Shown: positions 57,757 through 64,000 of the stretch, one piece after another
Layout of the letters: every line of letters starts with the position of its first letter
Numbering within the stretch: position 1 is the first letter of the stretch
Assembly (NCBI RefSeq): GCF_006439355.1
Contig: NZ_VFTG01000005.1
Location: forward strand, 186,001 to 250,000
Source: Mesorhizobium sp. B4-1-3
Lineage (GTDB): Bacteria > Pseudomonadota > Alphaproteobacteria > Rhizobiales > Rhizobiaceae
Length of the DNA stretch: 64,000 bases
Direction of reading: 5' to 3'
Translations under genes and position numbers: made by a program
Notes under the pieces: model-generated
Told to the model about the DNA's origin: nothing
Databases searched by the model: none
The model's input: the letters and a program-made list of their open reading frames with translations, nothing else

Positions 57757-59006
57757 GCGGCGATATCCGTGAAGACCGGCTTGCCGAGGACCGCGCTTTC
57801 GACGCAGTCGGCGAGCGAGGCGTAGAGCACCGCGTAGCCGGTGTTGCCCGGCGCGTAATGCGCGAACTTGCCCGAATTGGTCATCAGCACGCCATTGCCG
57901 AGCTCCGGCATGATCGGCGTCACCACCACGCATGTATCGGCGACGACGACGACCCCGCTCGCCTCGAGCCTTTTTCGCCGGCCGTCCTGCTCCAGCACGG
58001 CAAGCGCGTGGCGGCCGGTGCAGGCGTAGATCGGCACCGCAAGCCGCCTTCCGGCGATCAGCCGCTCCAGGCTCTCGAACTCGGCGTTCGACAGATGCGG
58101 GCTGCCGATCGCCACCGCGTCGATGGTCTTGGCCGCCGCCGCGGTCGACAGGCCCGCGCGGGCCTTGGCCACGATCTCAGGCGTCACGCGGATCACCGCT
58201 TCCGGCTCCGGCCCGGCCAGGATGGTTTCGACGTCGGGCGCCTCGGGCGTGACGCCCACAATGTGGAACAGGCCGACCGCGCCGGACGATGCGGCCGCCG
58301 CGCCAAAGGCTTTCAGCGCGTCCTCACCGGGATGACCCGTCACGCCGGTGACGACGCCGATCGCGTTGCCCACCTCGTGGCCATAAAGGCTTCCCAAGAC
58401 AGGCCAGGCGATCTCCGAGGCAAGGAAGGAAGGTGACAGGCCCGAGACATCGAAAACGAGCCGCGCGCGGCGGTTGTCGGGCCGGTGCAGGCCGTAATCC
58501 GGCGCGCGGCCGGTGATGGCGCAGGCAATGTCCAGGAAATCGCCATAGCGGTTGGTTCGCGCGCCCAGCACCGAATTGCAGAAGACGACGGCGTTGGACT
58601 CGCCCCAGGCGACGTCGCTGCCGAGTGCCGGCCTGTGTCCGGCCTGATACGGCGCGCAGGTCCAGCTCTGCTCGCAACCGAGCTTGCGATAGGCCTCCAT
58701 CATCCGCCGGGCCATGCCGCGCTGCGGCTCTTCCAGACGAATGCGCGAGCAGCCCATCAAGTCGAGCGCCCCGACATTGAGCGTCGAGCGCACAGCGACC
58801 TTCGCTCCGCCGTCGACCAGTTTTTCTGCGAACAGCGTGCCGGAATCGCCGTGGTACAGGGCACCGTCGATATGGGTGGAGGCGATCGGGATCAGCCGCG
58901 GCGCGCCGAGCAGGCAGGCGCTTTCGGCGACGATGCGCATCGCCATGCCCGGGCCGTCCTGGCGGGCGGCGATCGCCCGTTCTTCCGGGCTGAGCGAAAG
59001 GCTCAT
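57753..59006 (-). CDS. AcnX (DUF521) large subunit
   Basis: Large subunit of the aconitase-X-type enzyme, 417 aa. ASTHIDGALYHGDSG near residue 42, CAPYQAGHRPALGSDVAWGE near 117, FCNSVLGARTNRYGDF and ADTCVVVTPI carry the conserved cysteines expected to hold the iron-sulfur cluster, and NSGKFAHYAPGNTG is a further family block. With the small subunit it should dehydrate a hydroxyacid such as cis-3-hydroxy-L-proline. It overlaps the GNAT gene by 4 nt, so AcnX and GNAT are translated as one unit. Confidence 0.87.
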   Translation of the reverse strand: MSLSLSPEERAIAARQDGPGMAMRIVAESACLLGAPRLIPIASTHIDGALYHGDSGTLFAEKLVDGGAKVAVRSTLNVGALDLMGCSRIRLEEPQRGMARRMMEAYRKLGCEQSWTCAPYQAGHRPALGSDVAWGESNAVVFCNSVLGARTNRYGDFLDIACAITGRAPDYGLHRPDNRRARLVFDVSGLSPSFLASEIAWPVLGSLYGHEVGNAIGVVTGVTGHPGEDALKAFGAAAASSGAVGLFHIVGVTPEAPDVETILAGPEPEAVIRVTPEIVAKARAGLSTAAAAKTIDAVAIGSPHLSNAEFESLERLIAGRRLAVPIYACTGRHALAVLEQDGRRKRLEASGVVVVADTCVVVTPIMPELGNGVLMTNSGKFAHYAPGNTGYAVLYASLADCVESAVLGKPVFTDIAA

Positions 59007-59491
59007 AGCAGCACCTTGCGCATGGTGATGGAGGTCGGCCTGTCATAGCCCTCATGCGCCGTGCGCTCGGTCTCGCGAAAGCCGAGTCGGGCAAAAGCTG
59101 CGTGGTTTGGCGTCAGCTCGATGCGGGTCTGCAGCTCGATAGCATCCTTGCCGCGTGCGCGCGCAAGATCCTCGACCGCCCGCATCAGACGGGTTCCGGC
59201 GCCTTGGCCCTGCAGCCGCGGCTCAACCGCGAGCTTGCCGACATAGAAATCCCGCGCCCGTTCCAGCGCGAAGATGCAACCGACGATGCGGCCGTTCTCG
59301 ACGGCCAGAAACCCGGTTTCCCGTTTCGCCTTCTCGGCAAGGGTATCGGCGGTCAAAAGATGCGCCGAGGAGGGCGGGTCGATGACCCCGTCCATATAGG
59401 CGAAGGCGCGGCGGATCAGCGCGAGCAGGTCGTCCCACCGGTCGAAGTCCGTTGGAAGGCCGGTTATGGAGATGCCGACGCTCTGGTCCAT
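59003..59491 (-). CDS. GNAT family N-acetyltransferase
   Basis: A 162-aa acetyltransferase of unknown substrate. Motif A is VEPRLQGQGAGTRLMRAVEDLARARG and the end LTPNHAAFARLGFRETERTA is typical. The ATG at MDQSVGISITGLP was chosen. It sits between moeB (4-nt gap) and the AcnX large subunit (4-nt overlap) on the minus strand, so it is probably part of their operon and might act on a related small molecule. Confidence 0.85.
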   Translation of the reverse strand: MDQSVGISITGLPTDFDRWDDLLALIRRAFAYMDGVIDPPSSAHLLTADTLAEKAKRETGFLAVENGRIVGCIFALERARDFYVGKLAVEPRLQGQGAGTRLMRAVEDLARARGKDAIELQTRIELTPNHAAFARLGFRETERTAHEGYDRPTSITMRKVLL

Positions 59492-59495
59492 GCGT

Positions 59496-60251
59496 TCAGA
59501 CGGCCTTGTAGCGGATGGTGTCGAAGCGGGCCGTGAGGCCATCGTAGAGCAGCAGACGGCCGATCAGCGGCTCGCCTATGCCGGTGATCAGCTTGACCGC
59601 CTCCATCGCCTCCAGCGTGCCGATGACGCCCGTCAGCGCGCCGACGATGCCGGCAACGGCGCAGGACGGCACCAATCCTTCGGGCGGCGCTTCCGGGAAC
59701 AGGTCGCGATAGCTCGGATTGCGTTTGCCGTCTGCGCCTGTCTCGAACGGCTTCAGCACCGTCACCGAGCCGTCGAAGCGGCCGACGGCAGCCGTGACGA
59801 GGGGTTTCTTCTCGCTGGCGCAGGCATCGGCGGCCGCGTAGCGCGTCTCGAAATTGTCGGAGCCGTCGACAACGACATCGTAGCGCGTGACGAGGGCAGG
59901 GGCGTTCTCCGCCGTCAGCCTCAGGCGATGCGATTCCACTTTGACGTTGGGGTTGATGCGCATGATCGCTTCCCGTGCGCTGTCGGTCTTGGCCATGCCG
60001 ATCGTATCGCTGCCATGGATCACCTGCCGCTGCAGGTTGGACAAGGAAACCGTGTCGTCGTCGACGATGCCGAGCGTGCCGACGCCGGCGGCGGCAAGAT
60101 ATTCCAGCACCGGCGCCCCGAGCCCGCCGGCGCCGATCACCAGCACCTGCGCCCGTTTCAGCTTCTGCTGGCCCGGCCCGCCGATCTCCGGCAGCACGAT
60201 GTGGCGGGCATAGCGTTCGAGCTCTTCGTCGGTCAGGGCGGCGTCGGTCAT
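59496..60251 (-). CDS. moeB: MoeB/ThiF family adenylyltransferase
   Basis: An E1-like enzyme that adenylates the C-terminus of MoaD or ThiS. GAGGLG at 40-45 is the nucleotide loop, DDTVSLSNLQRQVIH follows, and C197 (VPSCAVAGIVG) is the conserved cysteine. 251 aa. The two CxxC zinc motifs of E. coli MoeB are missing (only ADACAS), as in some alphaproteobacterial proteins. There is no rhodanese domain, so it is not the MOCS3 type. Symbol by similarity; thiF cannot be ruled out. Confidence 0.82.
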   Translation of the reverse strand: MTDAALTDEELERYARHIVLPEIGGPGQQKLKRAQVLVIGAGGLGAPVLEYLAAAGVGTLGIVDDDTVSLSNLQRQVIHGSDTIGMAKTDSAREAIMRINPNVKVESHRLRLTAENAPALVTRYDVVVDGSDNFETRYAAADACASEKKPLVTAAVGRFDGSVTVLKPFETGADGKRNPSYRDLFPEAPPEGLVPSCAVAGIVGALTGVIGTLEAMEAVKLITGIGEPLIGRLLLYDGLTARFDTIRYKAV

Positions 60252-60290
60252 AGCCGAACCATATCGCTGGCGTAGAGCCTTGTCAGTAAG

Positions 60291-60359
60291 CGCAAGGCGA
60301 AGCCTTGTGGTCCACACGCGAGGCAAAGGTTTGGCATGACGCGAGGCAAAGCCTCGTGG
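60291..60359. repeat. Three degenerate hairpin units between moeB and recF
   Basis: Units CGCAAGGCGAAGCCTTGTGG (60291-60310), acgcgaggcaaaggtttgg (60316-60334) and acgcgaggcaaagcctcgtgg (60339-60359) are related; the first and third are small hairpins (AAGGC/GCCTT and GAGGC/GCCTC) ending in GTGG, the second has lost its pairing arm. They fill much of the 126-bp gap between two minus-strand genes. Function unknown. Confidence 0.6.
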
Positions 60360-60377
60360 CGCAGCGCGGAAATGGCT

Positions 60378-61544
60378 TCAAGGGCTTGCCGTCAGTCCGA
60401 CGCTGCCGTGATCGACCGTCAGGAACTGCGCCCGGCCGGCAAGACTCGAAAACAGGGCCGCATCCGTGCCGGTCATGAAGGCTTGGCAGTTCAGCTCTTC
60501 CAGGATCGAGAACAACGCCGCGCGCCGGCCCGCGTCGAGATGCGCGGCGATCTCGTCCAGGAGAAGGATCGGCGTCAGTCCCGACATCTCGCCGGTCAGC
60601 CTGGCATGCGACAAAACGATGCCGACCAGCAGCGCCTTCTGCTCGCCGGTCGAGCACAGTTCGGCCGGCATCGACTTCGGCCGGTGCCGCACCAGGAGAT
60701 CGGAGCGATGCGGACCGTCCAGCGTGCGGCCGGCGGCGCGGTCGCGCTCGCGGCCATTGGCAAGCGCGCGTCGGAAGCGCTCCTCGACATCTACGGCCGG
60801 CGCGACGGCGACCTCGCTCTCCAGGTCCCCCGAGAGACTGATGTCGGCCTGCGGAAAGGGCCCACTGCCGGGCAATCTGTCGACCATGGCGGCAAGCAGC
60901 CGCACCAGCTCGGCCCGCGCTGCGGCGATCGCCACTCCGGTCTCGGCCATCTGGGTCTCGATCGCGTCAAACCAAGCGCCGTCGCGAGAACCTTCGGTAA
61001 GCAGGCGATTACGGCCGCGCATGGCTTTCTCGTAGTCGAGCGCGCGCTGGCCATGGCCGGGGTCGATCGCCAGCACCAGCCGATCGAGGAAGCGGCGGCG
61101 GTCCGCCGCCGGCCCGGGAAACAGCCCGTCCATCGCCGGCGTCAGCCAGACGACCCGCAACCATTCCAGCATGTCCTCGGCCGATCGCGCCGGCGCGCCG
61201 TTGATCCGCACCTTCCTGCCGCCTTCGCCGGCGGCGTCGCTACCGGGCATGCCGGTGCCGATCTCGACCTCTCCTTCCGGTCCCTCGATGCGCGCATGCA
61301 AGGCGAAGCCGCCGTCGCCGCCTTCGCGCGCGACATCCGCATAGGGCGCGCGGCGCAGGCCCCGGCCGGGTGTCAGGAGTGAGATCGCTTCCAGGAGATT
61401 GGTCTTGCCCGCGCCATTGTCCCCCGACAGCACCACCGCGCCGGGCGCAAGGTCGAGCGAAAGCGCCGCGTAGTTGCGGAAATTAGTAAGTGTTAGCTTA
61501 CTTATATGGCTTTGCTGCCGAAGCTGTTTCGCATCCGCGGTCAC
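60378..61544 (-). CDS. recF: DNA replication and repair protein RecF
   Basis: An SMC-like ATPase that binds gapped DNA and works with RecO/RecR (recR is at 3.6 kb). Walker A GDNGAGKT (41-48), the ABC-type signature STGEQKALLVG and Walker B ILLLDEIAAHLD are intact, with LTLTNFRNYAALSLDL at the N-terminus. 388 aa. It starts with GTG. It is downstream of dnaN across a gap containing a palindromic repeat. Confidence 0.95.
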   Translation of the reverse strand: MTADAKQLRQQSHISKLTLTNFRNYAALSLDLAPGAVVLSGDNGAGKTNLLEAISLLTPGRGLRRAPYADVAREGGDGGFALHARIEGPEGEVEIGTGMPGSDAAGEGGRKVRINGAPARSAEDMLEWLRVVWLTPAMDGLFPGPAADRRRFLDRLVLAIDPGHGQRALDYEKAMRGRNRLLTEGSRDGAWFDAIETQMAETGVAIAAARAELVRLLAAMVDRLPGSGPFPQADISLSGDLESEVAVAPAVDVEERFRRALANGRERDRAAGRTLDGPHRSDLLVRHRPKSMPAELCSTGEQKALLVGIVLSHARLTGEMSGLTPILLLDEIAAHLDAGRRAALFSILEELNCQAFMTGTDAALFSSLAGRAQFLTVDHGSVGLTASP

Positions 61545-61563
61545 GGCGACACATCGGGTTCGC

Positions 61564-61612
61564 TAGAGCAATTCCAGGAAAGTGCACAGCGGTTTTCCGT
61601 CCGGAATTGCGC
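61564..61612. repeat. Short palindromic repeat, family 1, copy 6
   Basis: TAGAGCAATTCCAGGAAAGT to CCGGAATTGCGC, preceded by CTAG as in copies 4-5. It lies in the gap between the end of dnaN and the start of recF, the only DNA in which a recF promoter could sit. Confidence 0.8.
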
Positions 61613-61625
61613 CGACAAAGGCACC

Positions 61626-62744
61626 CTAGACCCGCATCGGCATCAGCACGTACAGCGCGGTCTCGTCGGCCATATCGTGGATCAGCGTCGGCGAACCGGC
61701 ATCGGCCAGCATGAACTTGGCCTCGGAACCCGTGAGCTGGGCGGCGACATCGAGCAGGTATTTGGCGTTGAAGCCGATCTCGATCGGGTCCGACGAATAG
61801 TCTGCCGCCAGTTCCTCGGTGGCGCTGCCAGAGTCGGGGTTGTTGACGGCCAAAGTCAGCTGGCCGTCATTGATCGACAGCTTCACCGCCCGGCCGCGTT
61901 CGGAGGAAATGGTCGAAACGCGGTCTACCGCCGCGGCGAAGCTCTGGCGGTCGATGATCAGCTTCTTGTCGTTGCCGGTCGGGATGACGCGCTGATAGTC
62001 GGGGAAGGTGCCGTCGATCAGCTTCGAGGTCAAAACGATGCTGCCGATGGTGAAGCGGATCTTGGTGTCCGACAGCTCCGTGGTCACCGCCACATCGGGA
62101 TCGTCGACCAGCTTCTGCAGTTCGCTCACCGTCTTGCGCGGAATGATGATGCCGGGCATGCCTTCCGAGCCCGCCGGCGCGTCGATCTCGGCCCGCGCCA
62201 GGCGGTGTCCATCGGTCGCCACCGAGCGCAACTTCAATTTACCACCCACCTCATGCGTGTGCAGGAAGATGCCGTTGAGATAGTAGCGCGTCTCCTCGGT
62301 GGAGATGGCGAACTGGGTCTTGTCGATCAGCCCCTTGAGCGCCGCCGATTCCAACCGGAAGATATGCGAGAACGAACCGGCTGAAAGCTCCGGGAAGTCG
62401 GATTGCGGCAGGCACTGCAGACGGAAGCTCGAACGACCGGAGGTGACGGTCATCGCGTTGCCGTCCTCGTCCATCTTCAGCATCACCTCGGCGCCGTCGG
62501 AAAGCTTGCGCACGATATCGTAGAGCAGATGCGCCGGCACCGTCGTCGCGCCGCCGCGCTCGACCTTGGCGGGCGTCGCCTCCGTCACTTCGAGGTCGAG
62601 GTCGGTGGCCTTCATCTCGAGGCTGGCGCCCTCGGCGCTGAGCAGCACGTTGGACAGGATCGGTATGGTGTTGCGCCGCTCGACCACGCGATGGACGTGG
62701 TTGAGGGACTTCAGGAGATTTGACCGTTCCAGGATAACACGCAT
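61626..62744 (-). CDS. dnaN: DNA polymerase III beta subunit (sliding clamp)
   Basis: Ring-shaped processivity clamp loaded by the DnaX complex. MRVILERSNLLKSLNHVHRV at the N-terminus, three similar domains, and the C-terminal ETALYVLMPMRV are standard. 372 aa after choosing the ATG at MRVIL; a start 7 codons earlier lacks family support. About 200 bp separate it from dnaA, with the dnaA terminator in between. Confidence 0.97.
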   Translation of the reverse strand: MRVILERSNLLKSLNHVHRVVERRNTIPILSNVLLSAEGASLEMKATDLDLEVTEATPAKVERGGATTVPAHLLYDIVRKLSDGAEVMLKMDEDGNAMTVTSGRSSFRLQCLPQSDFPELSAGSFSHIFRLESAALKGLIDKTQFAISTEETRYYLNGIFLHTHEVGGKLKLRSVATDGHRLARAEIDAPAGSEGMPGIIIPRKTVSELQKLVDDPDVAVTTELSDTKIRFTIGSIVLTSKLIDGTFPDYQRVIPTGNDKKLIIDRQSFAAAVDRVSTISSERGRAVKLSINDGQLTLAVNNPDSGSATEELAADYSSDPIEIGFNAKYLLDVAAQLTGSEAKFMLADAGSPTLIHDMADETALYVLMPMRV

Positions 62745-62840
62745 GACGAAACAGGCTCGCTTCAATGAATGAACGGGTCACCGGCAAACGGTATCCCGCG
62801 AAAGCCCTGAAAGGCTTCCAGAATCTCCGTAAGCTGACAG

Positions 62841-62862
62841 TAAAAAGCCTGCGAACGCAAGC
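62841..62862 (-). terminator. Intrinsic terminator of dnaA
   Basis: On the minus strand gcttgcgttcgcaggc folds into a 6-bp stem with a 4-nt loop and is followed by TTTTTACTG. Just before it (62862-62902) there is a larger GC-rich inverted pair, aagcccgcg and cgcgggctt, which may form an alternative or combined structure. It lies about 80 nt after the dnaA stop. Confidence 0.65.
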
Positions 62863-62944
62863 CCGCGGCACCGGTTACGGCCGGCAGCGCGGGCTTTCTG
62901 GGGATAAAGCCGGCGAAGCGTGCCGCCGACTGTTCCGCGACCCC

Positions 62945-64000
62945 TCAGGCCTGGTCGTTGATCAGCCTTCTGAGCAGTTCGAGCTCCTGCGCCAGCGTGT
63001 TGTCCCCGCCCGAAAGGTCCTCGATCTTGCGCACGGCATGAAGCACGGTCGTGTGGTCGCGGCCGCCGAAGCGCCGCCCGATCTCCGGCAATGAGCGCGG
63101 CGTCATCACTTTCGACAGGTACATCGCCACCTGCCGCGGCTTGACGATCGTGCGCGTGCGCCGGTTGGACAAAAGCTCCGTCTTCGACACGTTGTAGTGG
63201 CGCGCCACGATGCGCTGGATGTCCTCGATGCGCACCCGCTTCGGCTCGCCGGAGCGGTAGATGTGACCGAGGATCTCGTCGATGCGGTCGATGGTGATCT
63301 GCGGCTCGAAGGACTGGCGGAACAGGAGCTGGTTGAAGGCGCCTTCGAGCTCGCGCCCGCTGCCGGTCACCGTGCGCGCGACATGCTCCAGGATTTCGTC
63401 GGAGATGTCGAGCGAGGTGTCATCGGTCTTGGCGGTGGCGCGGCGCAGCTTCAGCATCCCGAGCCGCATGGCGAAATCCGGCGCCGACATTTCCAGCGCC
63501 ACGCCGCCATTCAGCCGCGAACGCACGCGCGGCTCCAGCGATTCCAGTTCCGACGGCGGCCGGTCGGCCGCGACCACGACCTGTTTGGCGCTGTCGAGCA
63601 GCATGTTGATGAGGTGGCAGAATTCGTGCTGGATCGACTTGCCCTGCAGGAACTGCATGTCGTCGATGATCAAGAGATCGATGTCGCGCAGCTGCTCTTT
63701 CAGCGTCAGCGCGTTGTTGTCGCGGATCGCGGTGGCGAAGCGCCACATGAAATATTCCGCCGTCAGGTAGACGACGCGCGACTTCGGGTTTTGCCGCAGC
63801 GATTCCGCTGCGATCGCCTGCAGCAGGTGCGTCTTGCCGAGCCCGACGGTCGCATGCAGGAAAAGCGGGTTGAAACGCACCGCGCTCGACTGCGATTCCG
63901 CCACGGCTCTCGCCGCCGCGAAGGCCACTCTGTTCGACGGTCCCTCAATGAAGGAGTTGAACGTGTAGCGCGGATCGAGCGGCGATCCCAGCACATTGTG
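62945..64000 (-). CDS. dnaA: Chromosomal replication initiator DnaA (3' part, cut by the window edge)
   Basis: The last 351 residues of the initiator ATPase. Visible are the end of the linker ([20 protein letters not shown]), the AAA+ core with Walker A GLGKTHLL and Walker [14 protein letters not shown], sensor regions, and domain IV for DnaA-box binding with the [14 protein letters not shown] signature. The reading frame runs open through the window edge, so the N-terminal domain I-II lie outside. dnaA-dnaN-recF on one strand suggests the origin region is near, though in alphaproteobacteria oriC may be elsewhere. Confidence 0.97.
   Translation of the reverse strand, partial: HNVLGSPLDPRYTFNSFIEGPSNRVAFAAARAVAESQSSAVRFNPLFLHATVGLGKTHLLQAIAAESLRQNPKSRVVYLTAEYFMWRFATAIRDNNALTLKEQLRDIDLLIIDDMQFLQGKSIQHEFCHLINMLLDSAKQVVVAADRPPSELESLEPRVRSRLNGGVALEMSAPDFAMRLGMLKLRRATAKTDDTSLDISDEILEHVARTVTGSGRELEGAFNQLLFRQSFEPQITIDRIDEILGHIYRSGEPKRVRIEDIQRIVARHYNVSKTELLSNRRTRTIVKPRQVAMYLSKVMTPRSLPEIGRRFGGRDHTTVLHAVRKIEDLSGGDNTLAQELELLRRLINDQA

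Overview
The window reads as chromosomal DNA of an alphaproteobacterium of the Rhizobiales, most likely Mesorhizobium or a close relative in the Phyllobacteriaceae. The reasons are the high GC content, the gene order SRP RNA-dnaX-ybaB-recR, lnt-phrR-metK and irr next to fabA-fabB-fabI, a YlxR-L7Ae fusion between nusA and infB, a DnaX without the zinc-binding cysteine cluster, and many short palindromic repeats of rhizobial type. I see no tRNA or rRNA gene, prophage, intact insertion sequence or CRISPR array. Most of the window is core genome.

Layout. 1-5.7 kb: 3' end of the SRP RNA, DNA polymerase III tau (dnaX), ybaB and recR, mixed with two cell-wall hydrolase genes; a RIME-like palindromic element sits against the second. 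5.9-11.2 kb: a five-gene peptide/nickel-type ABC importer operon whose last four genes overlap by 4 nt. 11.2-16.5 kb, minus strand: an RND efflux pump with two adaptor lipoproteins (TriABC-like). 16.7-19.3 kb: a gabT-type aminotransferase converging on an FAD-dependent reductase. 19.4-25.6 kb: an iron operon (imelysin, bacterioferritin-associated ferredoxin, bacterioferritin, di-haem DUF1111 protein, second imelysin, DUF1513 protein) behind a perfect ICE-type (Irr) palindrome. 25.7-36.9 kb: tsaB, rimI, plsC, miaB, phoH, ybeY, corC/tlyC-like, a glyoxalase-fold protein, lnt, phrR-like, metK and trmB: tRNA modification, ribosome and RNA maturation, envelope lipid and SAM synthesis.

36.9-48.6 kb: a decayed toxin-antitoxin remnant, then rimP-nusA-ylxR/L7Ae-infB-rbfA-truB, corA, rpsO and pnp, i.e. 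the conserved transcription/translation/RNA-decay block, with a terminator-like leader before rimP. 48.7-56.1 kb: an RsmC-like methyltransferase, an EAL protein, fabI-fabB-fabA with the divergent irr, a DUF4260 membrane protein and an SH3-like periplasmic protein. 56.3-64 kb: a D-2-hydroxyacid dehydrogenase facing an AcnX small/large-subunit, GNAT and MoeB/ThiF cluster, then recF, dnaN and the 3' part of dnaA, cut by the window edge, so the origin region is probably near.

Themes. Iron: Irr is encoded here (54.4 kb), and an Irr-type operator overlaps the likely promoter of the imelysin/bacterioferritin operon 35 kb away. Candidate leader attenuators precede metK and rimP. Small palindromic repeats sit in at least nine intergenic gaps; three sequence families share one architecture, and several supply stop codons or even the N-terminus of neighbouring genes. 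Other points of interest are trmB without any standard start codon, a broken DUF1778/GNAT toxin-antitoxin locus, and an imelysin paralogue that has lost the family histidine.
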